Assembly: GCA_049433545.1 (NCBI GenBank)
Contig: JBMTEY010000108.1
Coordinates: 1-8,668, forward strand
From: Ga0077527 sp049433545
GTDB taxonomy: Bacteria; Pseudomonadota; Gammaproteobacteria; Burkholderiales; SG8-41
DNA length: 8,668 bases
Reading direction: 5' to 3'
The translations under genes were made by a program, and so were the position numbers. This document shows positions 1 through 6,004 of this stretch, piece after piece; the first letter of the stretch is position 1; each line of letters starts with the position of its first letter. The notes beneath the pieces are model-generated. The model made no database searches. It was not told the DNA's origin and saw only the letters and a program-made list of their open reading frames with translations.

Positions 1-141
1 TCGCACCGCGAAGACCACCATCCCGACCTCACTGTGGGATACAAACAGTGCCGCGTCGACTACATCACCCATGCCATCGGCGGGCTGTCGGAGAACGACT
101 TCATCTGCGCCGCCAAGATCGACGCGCTGCTTGAACTCTGA
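1..141 (+). CDS. phhB: Pterin-4a-carbinolamine dehydratase, C-terminal part
   Basis: The first 47 codons, open from base 1, encode a C-terminal fragment ending in a TGA at 139-141. It contains the signatures HREDHHPDL and GGLSENDFICAAKID, typical of 4a-hydroxytetrahydrobiopterin dehydratases; the HH of the first motif belongs to the active site of this family. The enzyme dehydrates 4a-hydroxytetrahydropterin formed by aromatic amino-acid hydroxylases, so the cofactor can be reduced again; it is cytosolic. In bacteria without phenylalanine hydroxylase the family may have another role, and the window does not show whether the hydroxylase is present. The start lies outside the window. The next gene, rsgA, probably starts inside its last codons, so the two are likely cotranscribed and translationally coupled. 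Confidence 0.9.
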   Translation, partial: SHREDHHPDLTVGYKQCRVDYITHAIGGLSENDFICAAKIDALLEL

Positions 142-1030
142 CACAACGCTGCAGGGCCTGATCGTCGCCGCCTTCGGCCGCAGCTTCCGGGTCGAATGCG
201 CGGACGGCCGCACGCTCGACTGCGCGACCCGCGGCAAACGCAACGACTACGCCTGCGGCGACGAAGTCAGCGTGCTGCCCCAGGGCGACGACCAGGGCGT
301 GATCAGCGCCTGCGCGCCGCGCCGCACCCTGCTCTACCGCTCGGACCAGTGGCGCCAGAAACTGATCGCCGCCAACGTCACGCAGGCGGTGATGGTGGTG
401 GCGCCGGTACCCTCCTTCGACCTCGACGTGCTCGACTGCTGCATCGCGGCCGCGGAACACGCCGGCATCCGGCCGCTGATCGTGCTCAACAAATCCGACC
501 TGCCGGAATCCGCAAAATCGGCAACAGCGCTGGCGCTGTTCACCGGCATGGGTTACCCGCTGCTGAAACTGGTGGCACGCGACAGTGTCGAGGCGCTGCG
601 GCCGCACCTCAAAGGGCAGCGCAGCGTGCTGGTCGGCGAATCGGGCATGGGCAAGTCGACGATACTCAACGCGCTGCTGCCGCAGGCGGCGGCGCAGACG
701 CAGGAAATTTCGCGTTCGCTGGGCACCGGCAAACACACGACGTCACACGCGCGGCTTTATCACCTCGATGCGCACAGTGACCTCATCGACACGCCCGGCG
801 TGCAGGCGTTCGGCGTGCACCACCTCGCCGTCGACGAGCTTGCGGCGGCATTCGCCGACTTCAGGCCCTACCTCGGAAAATGCCGCTTCCGCGACTGCCG
901 GCACCTCGAGGAACCGGGCTGCGCGATACTCGCGGCGCATGAAGCGGAAGGCATAGACACGCGGCGCCTCGCCTCGTATCAGATGCTGGCGCGGCAGAAC
1001 CTGGCGCTGCAGAAAAATTTCCGGCGTTAG
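131..1030 (+). CDS. rsgA: Ribosome small subunit-dependent GTPase A
   Basis: RsgA (YjeQ) is a cytosolic GTPase that checks late maturation of the 30S ribosomal subunit. From the TTG at 131 the protein has 299 residues, a normal length. An N-terminal OB-fold-like part (about 8-75) is followed by a circularly permuted GTPase domain: G4 NKSD at 120-123, then G1/P-loop GESGMGKS at 169-176, switch GKHTT at 200-204 and G3 DTPG at 220-223. A C-terminal zinc knuckle has Cys251, Cys256, His258 and Cys264. This G4-G1-G3 order is diagnostic. The frame is open back to an ATG at 71, but that would put 20 non-family residues inside the phhB reading frame, so I prefer TTG at 131 (LNSDTTLQGLIVAAFGRSF). CTG at 149 or 158 is less likely. 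There is no clear ribosome binding site, which fits translational coupling to phhB. The stop codon overlaps that of the convergent downstream gene. Confidence 0.93.
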   Translation: MNSDTTLQGLIVAAFGRSFRVECADGRTLDCATRGKRNDYACGDEVSVLPQGDDQGVISACAPRRTLLYRSDQWRQKLIAANVTQAVMVVAPVPSFDLDVLDCCIAAAEHAGIRPLIVLNKSDLPESAKSATALALFTGMGYPLLKLVARDSVEALRPHLKGQRSVLVGESGMGKSTILNALLPQAAAQTQEISRSLGTGKHTTSHARLYHLDAHSDLIDTPGVQAFGVHHLAVDELAAAFADFRPYLGKCRFRDCRHLEEPGCAILAAHEAEGIDTRRLASYQMLARQNLALQKNFRR

Positions 1031-1944
1031 AACGCCCGCGCCAGCGACACGATGAACAGCAGGAACAGCCACAGCGCCAGCGCGCGCCAGATCAGGCCTA
1101 CGATGCCGCGCAGGTCTTCGACCTCGACCTCGGCGCCCATGCCCAGTTCCGGCCGCTGGTTGAGCATGCCGTCCTCGCGCAGTGCACCGCCGAGCCTGAC
1201 GCCCAGCGCTCCGGCGCCGGCAGCCAGCACCACGCCTTCACCGCCGCGGCCCCAGCTGCCCGCCTGCGTGCGCCAGCAGTAGGCGGCATCCTCGAAATTG
1301 CCGGCCACTGCGAAACTCGCCGCGGTCATCCGCGCCGGCAGCCAGTCGATCCAGAAAAAAATGCGTTCGGCGTAGAAGGCGAATGCGCGTTTCTCCGGCT
1401 CCAGCCGTTTGCCCCAGCGTTCCGCCAGCAGGTCGGCGGCGCGGTAGACCAGCGGTCCGACCGGGCCGAGCAGGACGAACCAGAACACCGGACCCAGCAC
1501 ATAACGATGCGCCTGCAGCAGGCCGAGTTCTATGGACACGCGCGCGACGTCGGCTGCATTCAGTTCGTCGGCCGGCGCGCCGCGCCAGCGGCCGAGCACG
1601 TCGCGCGCAGTGGCAATGTTCTGCTCGCGCAGGGCCTGCGCGATTTCGGTGAAACAGTGGCTGAAGCGGCGGAAACCCATCGCCACGTAGAGCACGGCCA
1701 CGCTCCAGGCAATGGCCAGCAGCACGCTGGAATGGCGCAGCACCGAGAACACCGCGATGGTGACGATCGCCAGCGGCAGCACCGCGACACACCAGGCGAT
1801 GGCACCGTGACTTTCCTGCAGTCCGTTGAATTTGCGCTCGAGAAAATCGGCGTAGTGCTCGAACCACTCGTACAGCCGGTTGCCGCGGCGCAGCGGCCAG
1901 GCCTGTTCGATCAGCAACGCCAGCACCAGCGCGATGAATTTCAC
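1027..1944 (-). CDS. CobD/CbiB (AmpE-like) family membrane protein
   Basis: A 305-residue integral membrane protein with hydrophobic segments at about 1-16, 47-69, 73-92, 150-168 and 281-303. Two motifs match the CobD/CbiB family: IDWLPARMTA at 199-208, like the NWxPARLTA of adenosylcobinamide-phosphate synthases, and AGALGVRLGG at 244-253. The N-terminus and size also resemble AmpE, a related membrane protein linked to beta-lactamase regulation in enterobacteria. True CobD/CbiB attaches aminopropanol to cobyric acid, but this version sits alone, with no cobalamin genes in view, and I recall such copies as widespread in Betaproteobacteria, so I do not assign the enzyme activity. The start is a GTG at 1944; an in-frame TAA lies a little further upstream and no in-frame ATG comes between. 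No good Shine-Dalgarno is visible. It follows greB on the same strand and may use the AT-rich gap before it. Confidence 0.82.
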   Translation of the reverse strand: MKFIALVLALLIEQAWPLRRGNRLYEWFEHYADFLERKFNGLQESHGAIAWCVAVLPLAIVTIAVFSVLRHSSVLLAIAWSVAVLYVAMGFRRFSHCFTEIAQALREQNIATARDVLGRWRGAPADELNAADVARVSIELGLLQAHRYVLGPVFWFVLLGPVGPLVYRAADLLAERWGKRLEPEKRAFAFYAERIFFWIDWLPARMTAASFAVAGNFEDAAYCWRTQAGSWGRGGEGVVLAAGAGALGVRLGGALREDGMLNQRPELGMGAEVEVEDLRGIVGLIWRALALWLFLLFIVSLARAF

Positions 1945-1998
1945 GTCATTACGTCGTAAACAAAAATATGTTTAAAATCAACATTTTACATGTCATCT
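1945..1998 (-). promoter_or_regulatory. AT-rich gap before the CobD-like gene, possible promoter
   Basis: This 54-base gap between the greB stop and the GTG of the CobD-like gene is strikingly AT-rich (1960-1990) inside GC-rich surroundings. Read on the minus strand it has a TTGATT that could be a -35 element, but no convincing -10 at the right distance. ACGTCATTACGTCGT at 1945-1959 holds repeated ACGTC-type units. No intrinsic terminator for greB is visible. It may hold a secondary promoter; this is inference from composition only. Confidence 0.3.
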
Positions 1999-2502
1999 TC
2001 AGACGTAGTCGATGGCGATGATCTCGACCTCGGCGGCACCTGCGGGACGCTGCCATTTGACGACATCACCCACTTTCGCGCCGAGCAGCGAATGCGCCAG
2101 CGGCGAACCCCAGCTGATCTTGCCGGCGGCGACATCGGCCTCATCGTCGCCGACGATGCTGAAAGTCTGCACCGCGCCGTCATCCGCCTCGACCTTGACG
2201 GTCGCGCCGAAACGCACTTCGCCGCGCGGGTGGGTTGCAGGATCGACCAGCTCAGCGCGTTCGAGCTGGGCGTTGAAGTAACGCAGGTCGCGTTCGACTT
2301 CGCGCAGCTTGCGCTTGGCTTCGGAATCGTCGGCAGCCACCGCCTTCAACTGTTCGTGCTGTTCTGCGAGTTCGCGCAGGCGCGCACGCAGCTGCTCGAG
2401 GCCGCGCGGCGTCACGTAATTGGCATGCGCGGGCACCGGCCGCTCGGGCAGTTCGCCCGCGGCCAGGTCGTCGTCGCTTTCCTTTACAAAGGCACGGCTC
2501 AT
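1999..2502 (-). CDS. greB: GreB-like transcription elongation factor with short coiled coil
   Basis: A 167-residue GreA/GreB-family protein that should bind the secondary channel of RNA polymerase. Residues 1-28 (MSRAFVKE..., LPERP) are the N-terminal extension found in many proteobacterial GreB-annotated proteins; 29-86 are the coiled coil from YVTPRGLEQL to LVDP; 97-167 are the C-terminal FKBP-like domain with FSIVGDDEAD, ISWGSPLAHSLLGAKVGD and IDYV. Gre factors trigger cleavage of backtracked transcripts through acidic residues at the coiled-coil tip. Here the tip is AADDSEAKRKL. Compared with my memory of E. coli GreB it lacks about 14 residues, including the SENADY stretch carrying the catalytic acids, so cleavage activity is uncertain. 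The frame extends upstream to 2703 into the DUF938 gene; I place the start at 2502 because MSRAFVKE is the family's usual beginning. No strong ribosome binding site is visible. Confidence 0.88.
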   Translation of the reverse strand: MSRAFVKESDDDLAAGELPERPVPAHANYVTPRGLEQLRARLRELAEQHEQLKAVAADDSEAKRKLREVERDLRYFNAQLERAELVDPATHPRGEVRFGATVKVEADDGAVQTFSIVGDDEADVAAGKISWGSPLAHSLLGAKVGDVVKWQRPAGAAEVEIIAIDYV

Positions 2503-2624
2503 GTCGGATTCCGGCGGTCGCAACCGCATCGTTCGTTTTTGGGAATTTCCGGGCCTGCTGGTCAGCCAGTACCGGTCGGGCAGCCCGAAGCCAGGCAACG
2601 GGCTATTTCTTCCTTTTATACCGG
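2503..2624 (-). promoter_or_regulatory. Leader region of greB with an inverted repeat
   Basis: This 122-base gap separates the DUF938 methyltransferase from greB and probably carries the greB promoter. An inverted repeat AGCCCG / CGGGCT lies at 2582-2587 and 2599-2604 with an 11-base spacer. On the minus strand it has no T-tract after it, so it is not a terminator for the methyltransferase transcript. A TATAAAAGG string lies just upstream of the repeat on the minus strand, but I see no matching -35. No small gene is supported here. Confidence 0.35.
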
Positions 2625-3242
2625 CTACGCGGAAGACTGGCAACCGCCGCCGCGCTGCCAGGTCAGCAGGCGATTGTTGGCCGGCATCGCGTGGTCCGCG
2701 CACGGCTCGAAGCCGTTCCGCCGCGCCAGTTCATGCACGGCTTCGACGTCGCGGATGCCGCTCTGCGCATCACGCGCGCGCAGGAAGGCGTCGAAACGGG
2801 CGTTGGATTCCGCGGTATGGCACCCGCCGTAATTAAACGGGCCGTAGACCGCGAGCATGCCGCACGGCTCCAGCACCCGCGCCGCACCGCGGAAAAAATG
2901 TTCCACCCCGGACCAGCCCATGATGTGCAGCGTGTTGGCGCTGAACACCCCGTCGACGCCGTTAACCGGCCAGTCCGGCGCAGCGACGTCCAGCGCCAGC
3001 GGCGGCAGCAGGTTGGGCAGGCCGGCAGCGTCGCGCCACGCCGCGATGCCGGGCAGGTTTTCAGGAAGATCGCTGGGCTGCCAGACGAGCCGCTGCAATG
3101 CCGCGGCGATAAACACCGCGTGCTGCCCGGTGCCTGAGCCGATTTCCAGCACCCGTGTCGCGGCGGCGAAGGCATCACGCAGCACTTCGAGTATCGGCCC
3201 GCGGTTGCGCTCGCAGGCTTCGGACCAGGGTTTCTCCGCCAT
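2625..3242 (-). CDS. DUF938 family SAM-dependent methyltransferase-like protein
   Basis: A 205-residue cytosolic protein of the DUF938 family (bacterial relatives of METTL26). Family landmarks are KPWSEACERNRGPIL at 4-18, the SAM-binding motif VLEIGSGTGQHAVFIA at 31-46, WQPSDL at 54-59, SANTLHIMGW at 101-110 and YGPFNYGG at 133-140. The Rossmann methyltransferase fold is clear but no substrate is established, so the reaction remains unknown. The length is normal and all main motifs are present. The ATG at 3242-3240 shares one base with the TGA of the patatin-like gene (TGATG on the minus strand), a classic arrangement for translational coupling, so its synthesis probably depends on that of the phospholipase. 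A 122-base gap follows before greB. Confidence 0.88.
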   Translation of the reverse strand: MAEKPWSEACERNRGPILEVLRDAFAAATRVLEIGSGTGQHAVFIAAALQRLVWQPSDLPENLPGIAAWRDAAGLPNLLPPLALDVAAPDWPVNGVDGVFSANTLHIMGWSGVEHFFRGAARVLEPCGMLAVYGPFNYGGCHTAESNARFDAFLRARDAQSGIRDVEAVHELARRNGFEPCADHAMPANNRLLTWQRGGGCQSSA

Positions 3243-4417
3243 CAGCCCTGATCGTACCCGAGGAAAGCGCGCAGGTCGTCGGCCTGCTCCATGGCGTCGC
3301 TGTAACCGAGGCGGATCAGCGCGCGGCAGTAGGCTTTTTCGAACAGCACGTACGACAACAGGTTGGATCCGGTCCTGCGCGTCGCACCGACGGTGCGCAG
3401 CAGCATGCGGATTACCCGCGGCAATTCATGCGCGTACTGCGCGGCGATCTGGCTCAGCGGCACGCTGGGTGTCAGCACCCGGTAATCGACGGCGCGCAGC
3501 GGATAACCATTTTTCTGCAGCGTCTCCTGCGGGATGATCGCCAGCGTACGGTTGATGCGCTGCAGTCGCTCGAGGTCCACCTCCAGGCCGTCGAGGAAAA
3601 TGCTGTCGAGCGCATGGCCGGCGATCTGCGCCAGCGAGGGATAACCCTCGCCCTGCACCCGCACCGCCGACTGCCGCGACTGGCGGCCGACGCCGATCAC
3701 CAGCAGGCGGTCGGCGCCGAGGTGCAGCGCAGGGCTCACCGGCGCGACCTGGCGCATCGAACCGTCGCCGAAATATTCGCGGTTGATTTTCACCGGCGGA
3801 AAAATGAAAGGCAACGCGCTCGACGCCATCAGGTGCGGCAGCCGGATCGGCATCGCCACGCCGACGCGGCGCGCGCGCTCCCAGCCGGCGAGGCTGGCGT
3901 GGCCCTCGTAAAACGTCACCGACTGGCCGCTGGTGTAACCGGAGCAGGTGACCGCAAAGGCCTGCAGGTGGCCGGCCTCGACGCAGCGTCCGATCGCCGG
4001 AAAATCGACATGGCGCTCGAGCAGCCGCGCCAGCGGCGCATTGTCGAGCAGCGAAATCGCCGCATCTCCCGACAGCCGGCCTGCGGAAATCGCCGCCAGT
4101 ATCCAGCGCGCGCTGTTGGCCAACGCCCCCCAGGCATCGGCGCGATAGACATGGTGCACATGGAAGTTTTTCCATACCGTCATCAGCCGCCGCACCCCGC
4201 GCCGGAAATTCCTTGCATCGGTGGCCAGCACCGCGGCGTTGATGGCGCCGGCGGAAGTGCCGCAGATGATGGGGAAGGGATTGCGCACGCCCCTGGGCAC
4301 GATCTCGTACAACGCCCGCAGCACGCCGACCTGGTAGGCCGCGCGGGCGCCGCCGCCGGTCATGATCAGGCCGACGACGGGTTGGCCGGCGCTTGGTGTG
4401 GGAACTGTGCTGGACAT
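3242..4417 (-). CDS. Patatin-like phospholipase family protein
   Basis: A 391-residue putative lipid acyl hydrolase. The patatin catalytic layout is complete: an oxyanion-hole glycine stretch GGGARAAYQVGVL at 21-33, the nucleophile elbow GTSAG at 53-57 with Ser55, the conserved ASSALPFIFPPV at 198-209, and the catalytic aspartate in DGS at 218-220 (Asp218). These enzymes use a Ser-Asp dyad to cleave acyl chains from phospholipids or other lipids. No signal peptide is visible, so it is probably cytosolic or peripherally membrane-bound. After about residue 240 the C-terminal part has no domain I can name. The frame extends upstream to 4741 through the deacylase gene; the ATG at 4417 is chosen because it begins shortly before the patatin core and lies 44 bases after the preceding stop. 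It is probably cotranscribed with the upstream deacylase and overlaps the downstream methyltransferase start. Confidence 0.9.
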   Translation of the reverse strand: MSSTVPTPSAGQPVVGLIMTGGGARAAYQVGVLRALYEIVPRGVRNPFPIICGTSAGAINAAVLATDARNFRRGVRRLMTVWKNFHVHHVYRADAWGALANSARWILAAISAGRLSGDAAISLLDNAPLARLLERHVDFPAIGRCVEAGHLQAFAVTCSGYTSGQSVTFYEGHASLAGWERARRVGVAMPIRLPHLMASSALPFIFPPVKINREYFGDGSMRQVAPVSPALHLGADRLLVIGVGRQSRQSAVRVQGEGYPSLAQIAGHALDSIFLDGLEVDLERLQRINRTLAIIPQETLQKNGYPLRAVDYRVLTPSVPLSQIAAQYAHELPRVIRMLLRTVGATRRTGSNLLSYVLFEKAYCRALIRLGYSDAMEQADDLRAFLGYDQG

Positions 4418-4461
4418 GGTTTCAGGACGGAATGATGCACCATCCGCGACCGCGGAAGGAC

Positions 4462-4950
4462 TCAGGACGTAATAGCGACCGAAACCGCCGCCGGCTTGAG
4501 CAGCGCCGCCATGTCCTGCGGCGACAGGCTGACCAGGAAGCCGCGGCTGCCGCCGTTGATCCAGATCCGCGGCAGGTCGAGCACGGTGCGCTCCACGTAG
4601 ACCGGCATTTTGCGGCGGGTGGCGAACGGCGAAGTGCCGCCGACCCGGTAACCGGTGTGGCGCTCGGCCACCTCCGGCTTGCAGGGTTCCATGCGCTTGA
4701 CCCCGGTAATCCGCGCCAGGGTCTTGGTCGAGACCTCGCAATCGCCGTGCATCAGCACGATGCAGGGTTTCGCATCTTCATCCTGCATCACCAGGGTCTT
4801 GATTACCGCATGTTCGGCCACGCCGAGCTCGCGCGCCGACACCGCGGTGCCGCCGCGTTCCTCGTAATCATAAAAATGCGGGGTGAACTCGACGCCGGCG
4901 GCGCGCAGCGCCAGCACCGCCGGCGTCGACGGTATGCGCGGCGCGCTCAT
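4462..4950 (-). CDS. ybaK: YbaK/EbsC-type aminoacyl-tRNA deacylase
   Basis: A 162-residue member of the YbaK branch of the ProRS-editing (INS) superfamily. YbaK hydrolyses Cys-tRNA(Pro), an error made by prolyl-tRNA synthetase, and works in trans in the cytosol. Supporting features are STPAVLALRAAGVEF at 8-22, VIKTLV at 49-54 with the conserved lysine Lys51, GYRVGGTSPF at 100-109 and INGGSRG at 131-137. The length matches the family. An ATG at 4971 would add seven residues inside the preceding gene. I choose the ATG at 4950 because it forms the usual ATGA overlap with the Nudix stop codon and gives the family's N-terminus. Specificity for Cys-tRNA(Pro) is inferred from family membership; related proteins act on other mischarged tRNAs. 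Confidence 0.9.
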   Translation of the reverse strand: MSAPRIPSTPAVLALRAAGVEFTPHFYDYEERGGTAVSARELGVAEHAVIKTLVMQDEDAKPCIVLMHGDCEVSTKTLARITGVKRMEPCKPEVAERHTGYRVGGTSPFATRRKMPVYVERTVLDLPRIWINGGSRGFLVSLSPQDMAALLKPAAVSVAITS

Positions 4951-5582
4951 CCGCTGTTCAACGTCCGGCACAGGCTGTAGAGCATGCCCGCCGTGGCGCC
5001 CCAGATGTAACGCCCCTCGTACGGGATCGCCAGGTAATGGCGGTGGCGACCGCGCAGCCGGTACTCGCGGCGCTGATAATTCGCCGGATCGAGAAAATAC
5101 GCCAGCGGCGCCTCGAAAATGTCGGCGACCTCGAAGGCATCGGGCTCCAGCGTGAACGGTGGCTCAACCCAGCCGACCACCGGCGTGATGCGGAATCCCG
5201 AGGGGATCTCGTAATCGGGCAGCCGGCCGAGCAGCGTGATGCGTTCCGCCGGCAGGCCGATTTCCTCGGCGGTTTCGCGCAGCGCGGTGGCCTCGCGGTG
5301 CGCATCATCCGGCTCCACCCGCCCGCCCGGAAAACTGACCTGCCCGCCGTGGTCGCGCAGATGCACGGTGCGCTGGGTCAGCAGCACCTGCACGCCCTGC
5401 GCGCGGTTGACCAGCGGCACCAGCACAGCGGCCTCTGTGACCCTGGTGCCCTCCTTCATCGAAATGACGTGGAGGTCGTTCTCCTCGTGCGGAGGCGCGG
5501 GCCGGCACAGCCCGGCGCGTATGGTTTCCGGGGTGCAGGGGAATAAACCGCCGGCAGGCATTGTTGAGGTTGTATCGCGCAT
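4947..5582 (-). CDS. CoA pyrophosphatase-type Nudix hydrolase
   Basis: A 211-residue cytosolic Nudix hydrolase of the CoA-diphosphatase (NudL/NUDT7-8) group. The subgroup signature LLTQR-x3-LRDHGGQVSFPGG at 67-87 leads directly into the Nudix box, with GGRVEPDD at 86-93 and RETAEEIGL at 102-110, whose glutamates bind the catalytic metal ions. The spacing inside the box is slightly longer than the canonical one, as is usual in this CoA subgroup. Such enzymes split CoA or acyl-CoA into phosphopantetheine and 3',5'-ADP; the substrate here is inferred. The frame is open to 5654, but the ATG at 5582 (MRDTTSTMPAGG) gives a more reasonable N-terminus; ATG at 5561 is an alternative. No strong ribosome binding site is seen. 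It is the first gene of the minus-strand block and overlaps the deacylase gene by four bases. Confidence 0.9.
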   Translation of the reverse strand: MRDTTSTMPAGGLFPCTPETIRAGLCRPAPPHEENDLHVISMKEGTRVTEAAVLVPLVNRAQGVQVLLTQRTVHLRDHGGQVSFPGGRVEPDDAHREATALRETAEEIGLPAERITLLGRLPDYEIPSGFRITPVVGWVEPPFTLEPDAFEVADIFEAPLAYFLDPANYQRREYRLRGRHRHYLAIPYEGRYIWGATAGMLYSLCRTLNSG

Positions 5583-5680
5583 GGGGTGAACGGATTCTAC
5601 CCGCAACCGGCGGGCCGCTTTCGTGTCACACTGGGCGCGCATAACCCCCGTCAAACCGCAGCATCCCCAGGAGAGTCACC
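5583..5680. promoter_or_regulatory. Divergent promoter region with a strong RBS
   Basis: This 98-base gap separates the minus-strand Nudix block from the plus-strand small secreted protein, so it should hold promoters for both. The ribosome binding site AGGAGAG at 5669-5675 lies five bases before the ATG at 5681, a near-optimal spacing. A CATAAC at 5640-5645 might be a -10 for the plus-strand gene, but no good -35 is found 16-18 bases upstream. Promoter placement is therefore tentative. Confidence 0.5.
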
Positions 5681-5926
5681 ATGAAAACACTGACCACCGC
5701 CGTACTGGCCGCCGCACTGGCCCTGTCCAGCGCCACTGCCCTCGCCTTCCACTGCCCCGCCGACATGAAAAAAATCGACGCCGCGATGGCCGGCGCCAAG
5801 CTGAGCCCCGCGCAAATGGCGGAAGTGAAAAAATACCGCGCCGAAGGTGAAGCCCTGCACAAGGCCAAGAAACACCAGGAATCCGTGGACACACTGGCCA
5901 AGGCGATGAAAATCCTCGGCATCTGA
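5681..5926 (+). CDS. Small secreted protein, TPR-like C-terminal half
   Basis: An 81-residue protein with a clear Sec signal peptide: MKTLTTAVLAAALALSSATALA (1-22), with predicted signal peptidase I cleavage after the second ALA. The mature part is about 59 residues, rich in Lys and Ala and probably all helical, with a single cysteine in FHCPADM. The stretch KKYRAEGEALHKAKKHQESVDTLAKAMKILGI resembles one tetratricopeptide-like helical hairpin (AxxxGxxxHxxxxHxESxxxLxxA), but a single unit is too little for a firm TPR call. I recall similar unnamed small periplasmic proteins in Betaproteobacteria; no function is known to me. The start is supported by AGGAGAG five bases upstream. Two hairpins, the second a strong terminator, follow directly, so the gene is most likely a single-gene transcript and perhaps highly expressed. 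Confidence 0.88.
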   Translation: MKTLTTAVLAAALALSSATALAFHCPADMKKIDAAMAGAKLSPAQMAEVKKYRAEGEALHKAKKHQESVDTLAKAMKILGI

Positions 5927-5931
5927 TGTCC

Positions 5932-5947
5932 GTCCGCACCCGCGGAC
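5932..5947 (+). other. Perfect hairpin just after the small secreted gene
   Basis: GTCCGC-ACCC-GCGGAC forms a perfect 6-bp stem with a 4-base loop, starting five bases after the stop codon and six bases before the terminator hairpin. It has no T-tract, so it is not a terminator itself; it could stabilise the mRNA 3' end. Confidence 0.6.
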
Positions 5948-5953
5948 AACACC

Positions 5954-5979
5954 ATCCCCGCCACAGCGGGGATTTTTTT
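5954..5979 (+). terminator. Intrinsic terminator of the small secreted gene
   Basis: ATCCCCGC-CACA-GCGGGGAT is a perfect 8-bp stem (5954-5961 with 5966-5973) with a 4-base loop, running into seven T's at 5973-5979. This is a textbook rho-independent terminator for plus-strand transcription. The minus strand has no T-tract after the stem, so it should not efficiently stop transcription from the MOSC gene. Confidence 0.92.
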
Positions 5980-6004
5980 CGTCCGGCTTTCGTCCGCCTC
6001 TTCG

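Noticed and set aside
2582..2604. Inverted repeat AGCCCG/CGGGCT considered as a terminator
   Set aside because: The only T-rich tract follows it on the plus strand, where no gene ends; on the minus strand, where the methyltransferase transcript arrives, there is none.
1990..2832. A 280-codon plus-strand open frame across greB and the DUF938 gene
   Set aside because: It spans two recognised minus-strand genes and the gap between them; its product matches nothing and is best explained as a shadow of greB codon bias.
3155..4435. A 426-codon plus-strand open frame opposite the patatin-like gene
   Set aside because: It lies entirely antisense to well-supported genes with complete catalytic motifs, its product is rich in Arg, His and Gln with no domain, and such long antisense frames are expected in GC-rich DNA.
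4418..4741. N-terminal extension of the patatin-like protein to 4741
   Set aside because: The extra 108 residues overlap the deacylase gene in another frame and are low-complexity Gly/Arg/Ala; the ATG at 4417 gives a normal patatin N-terminus.
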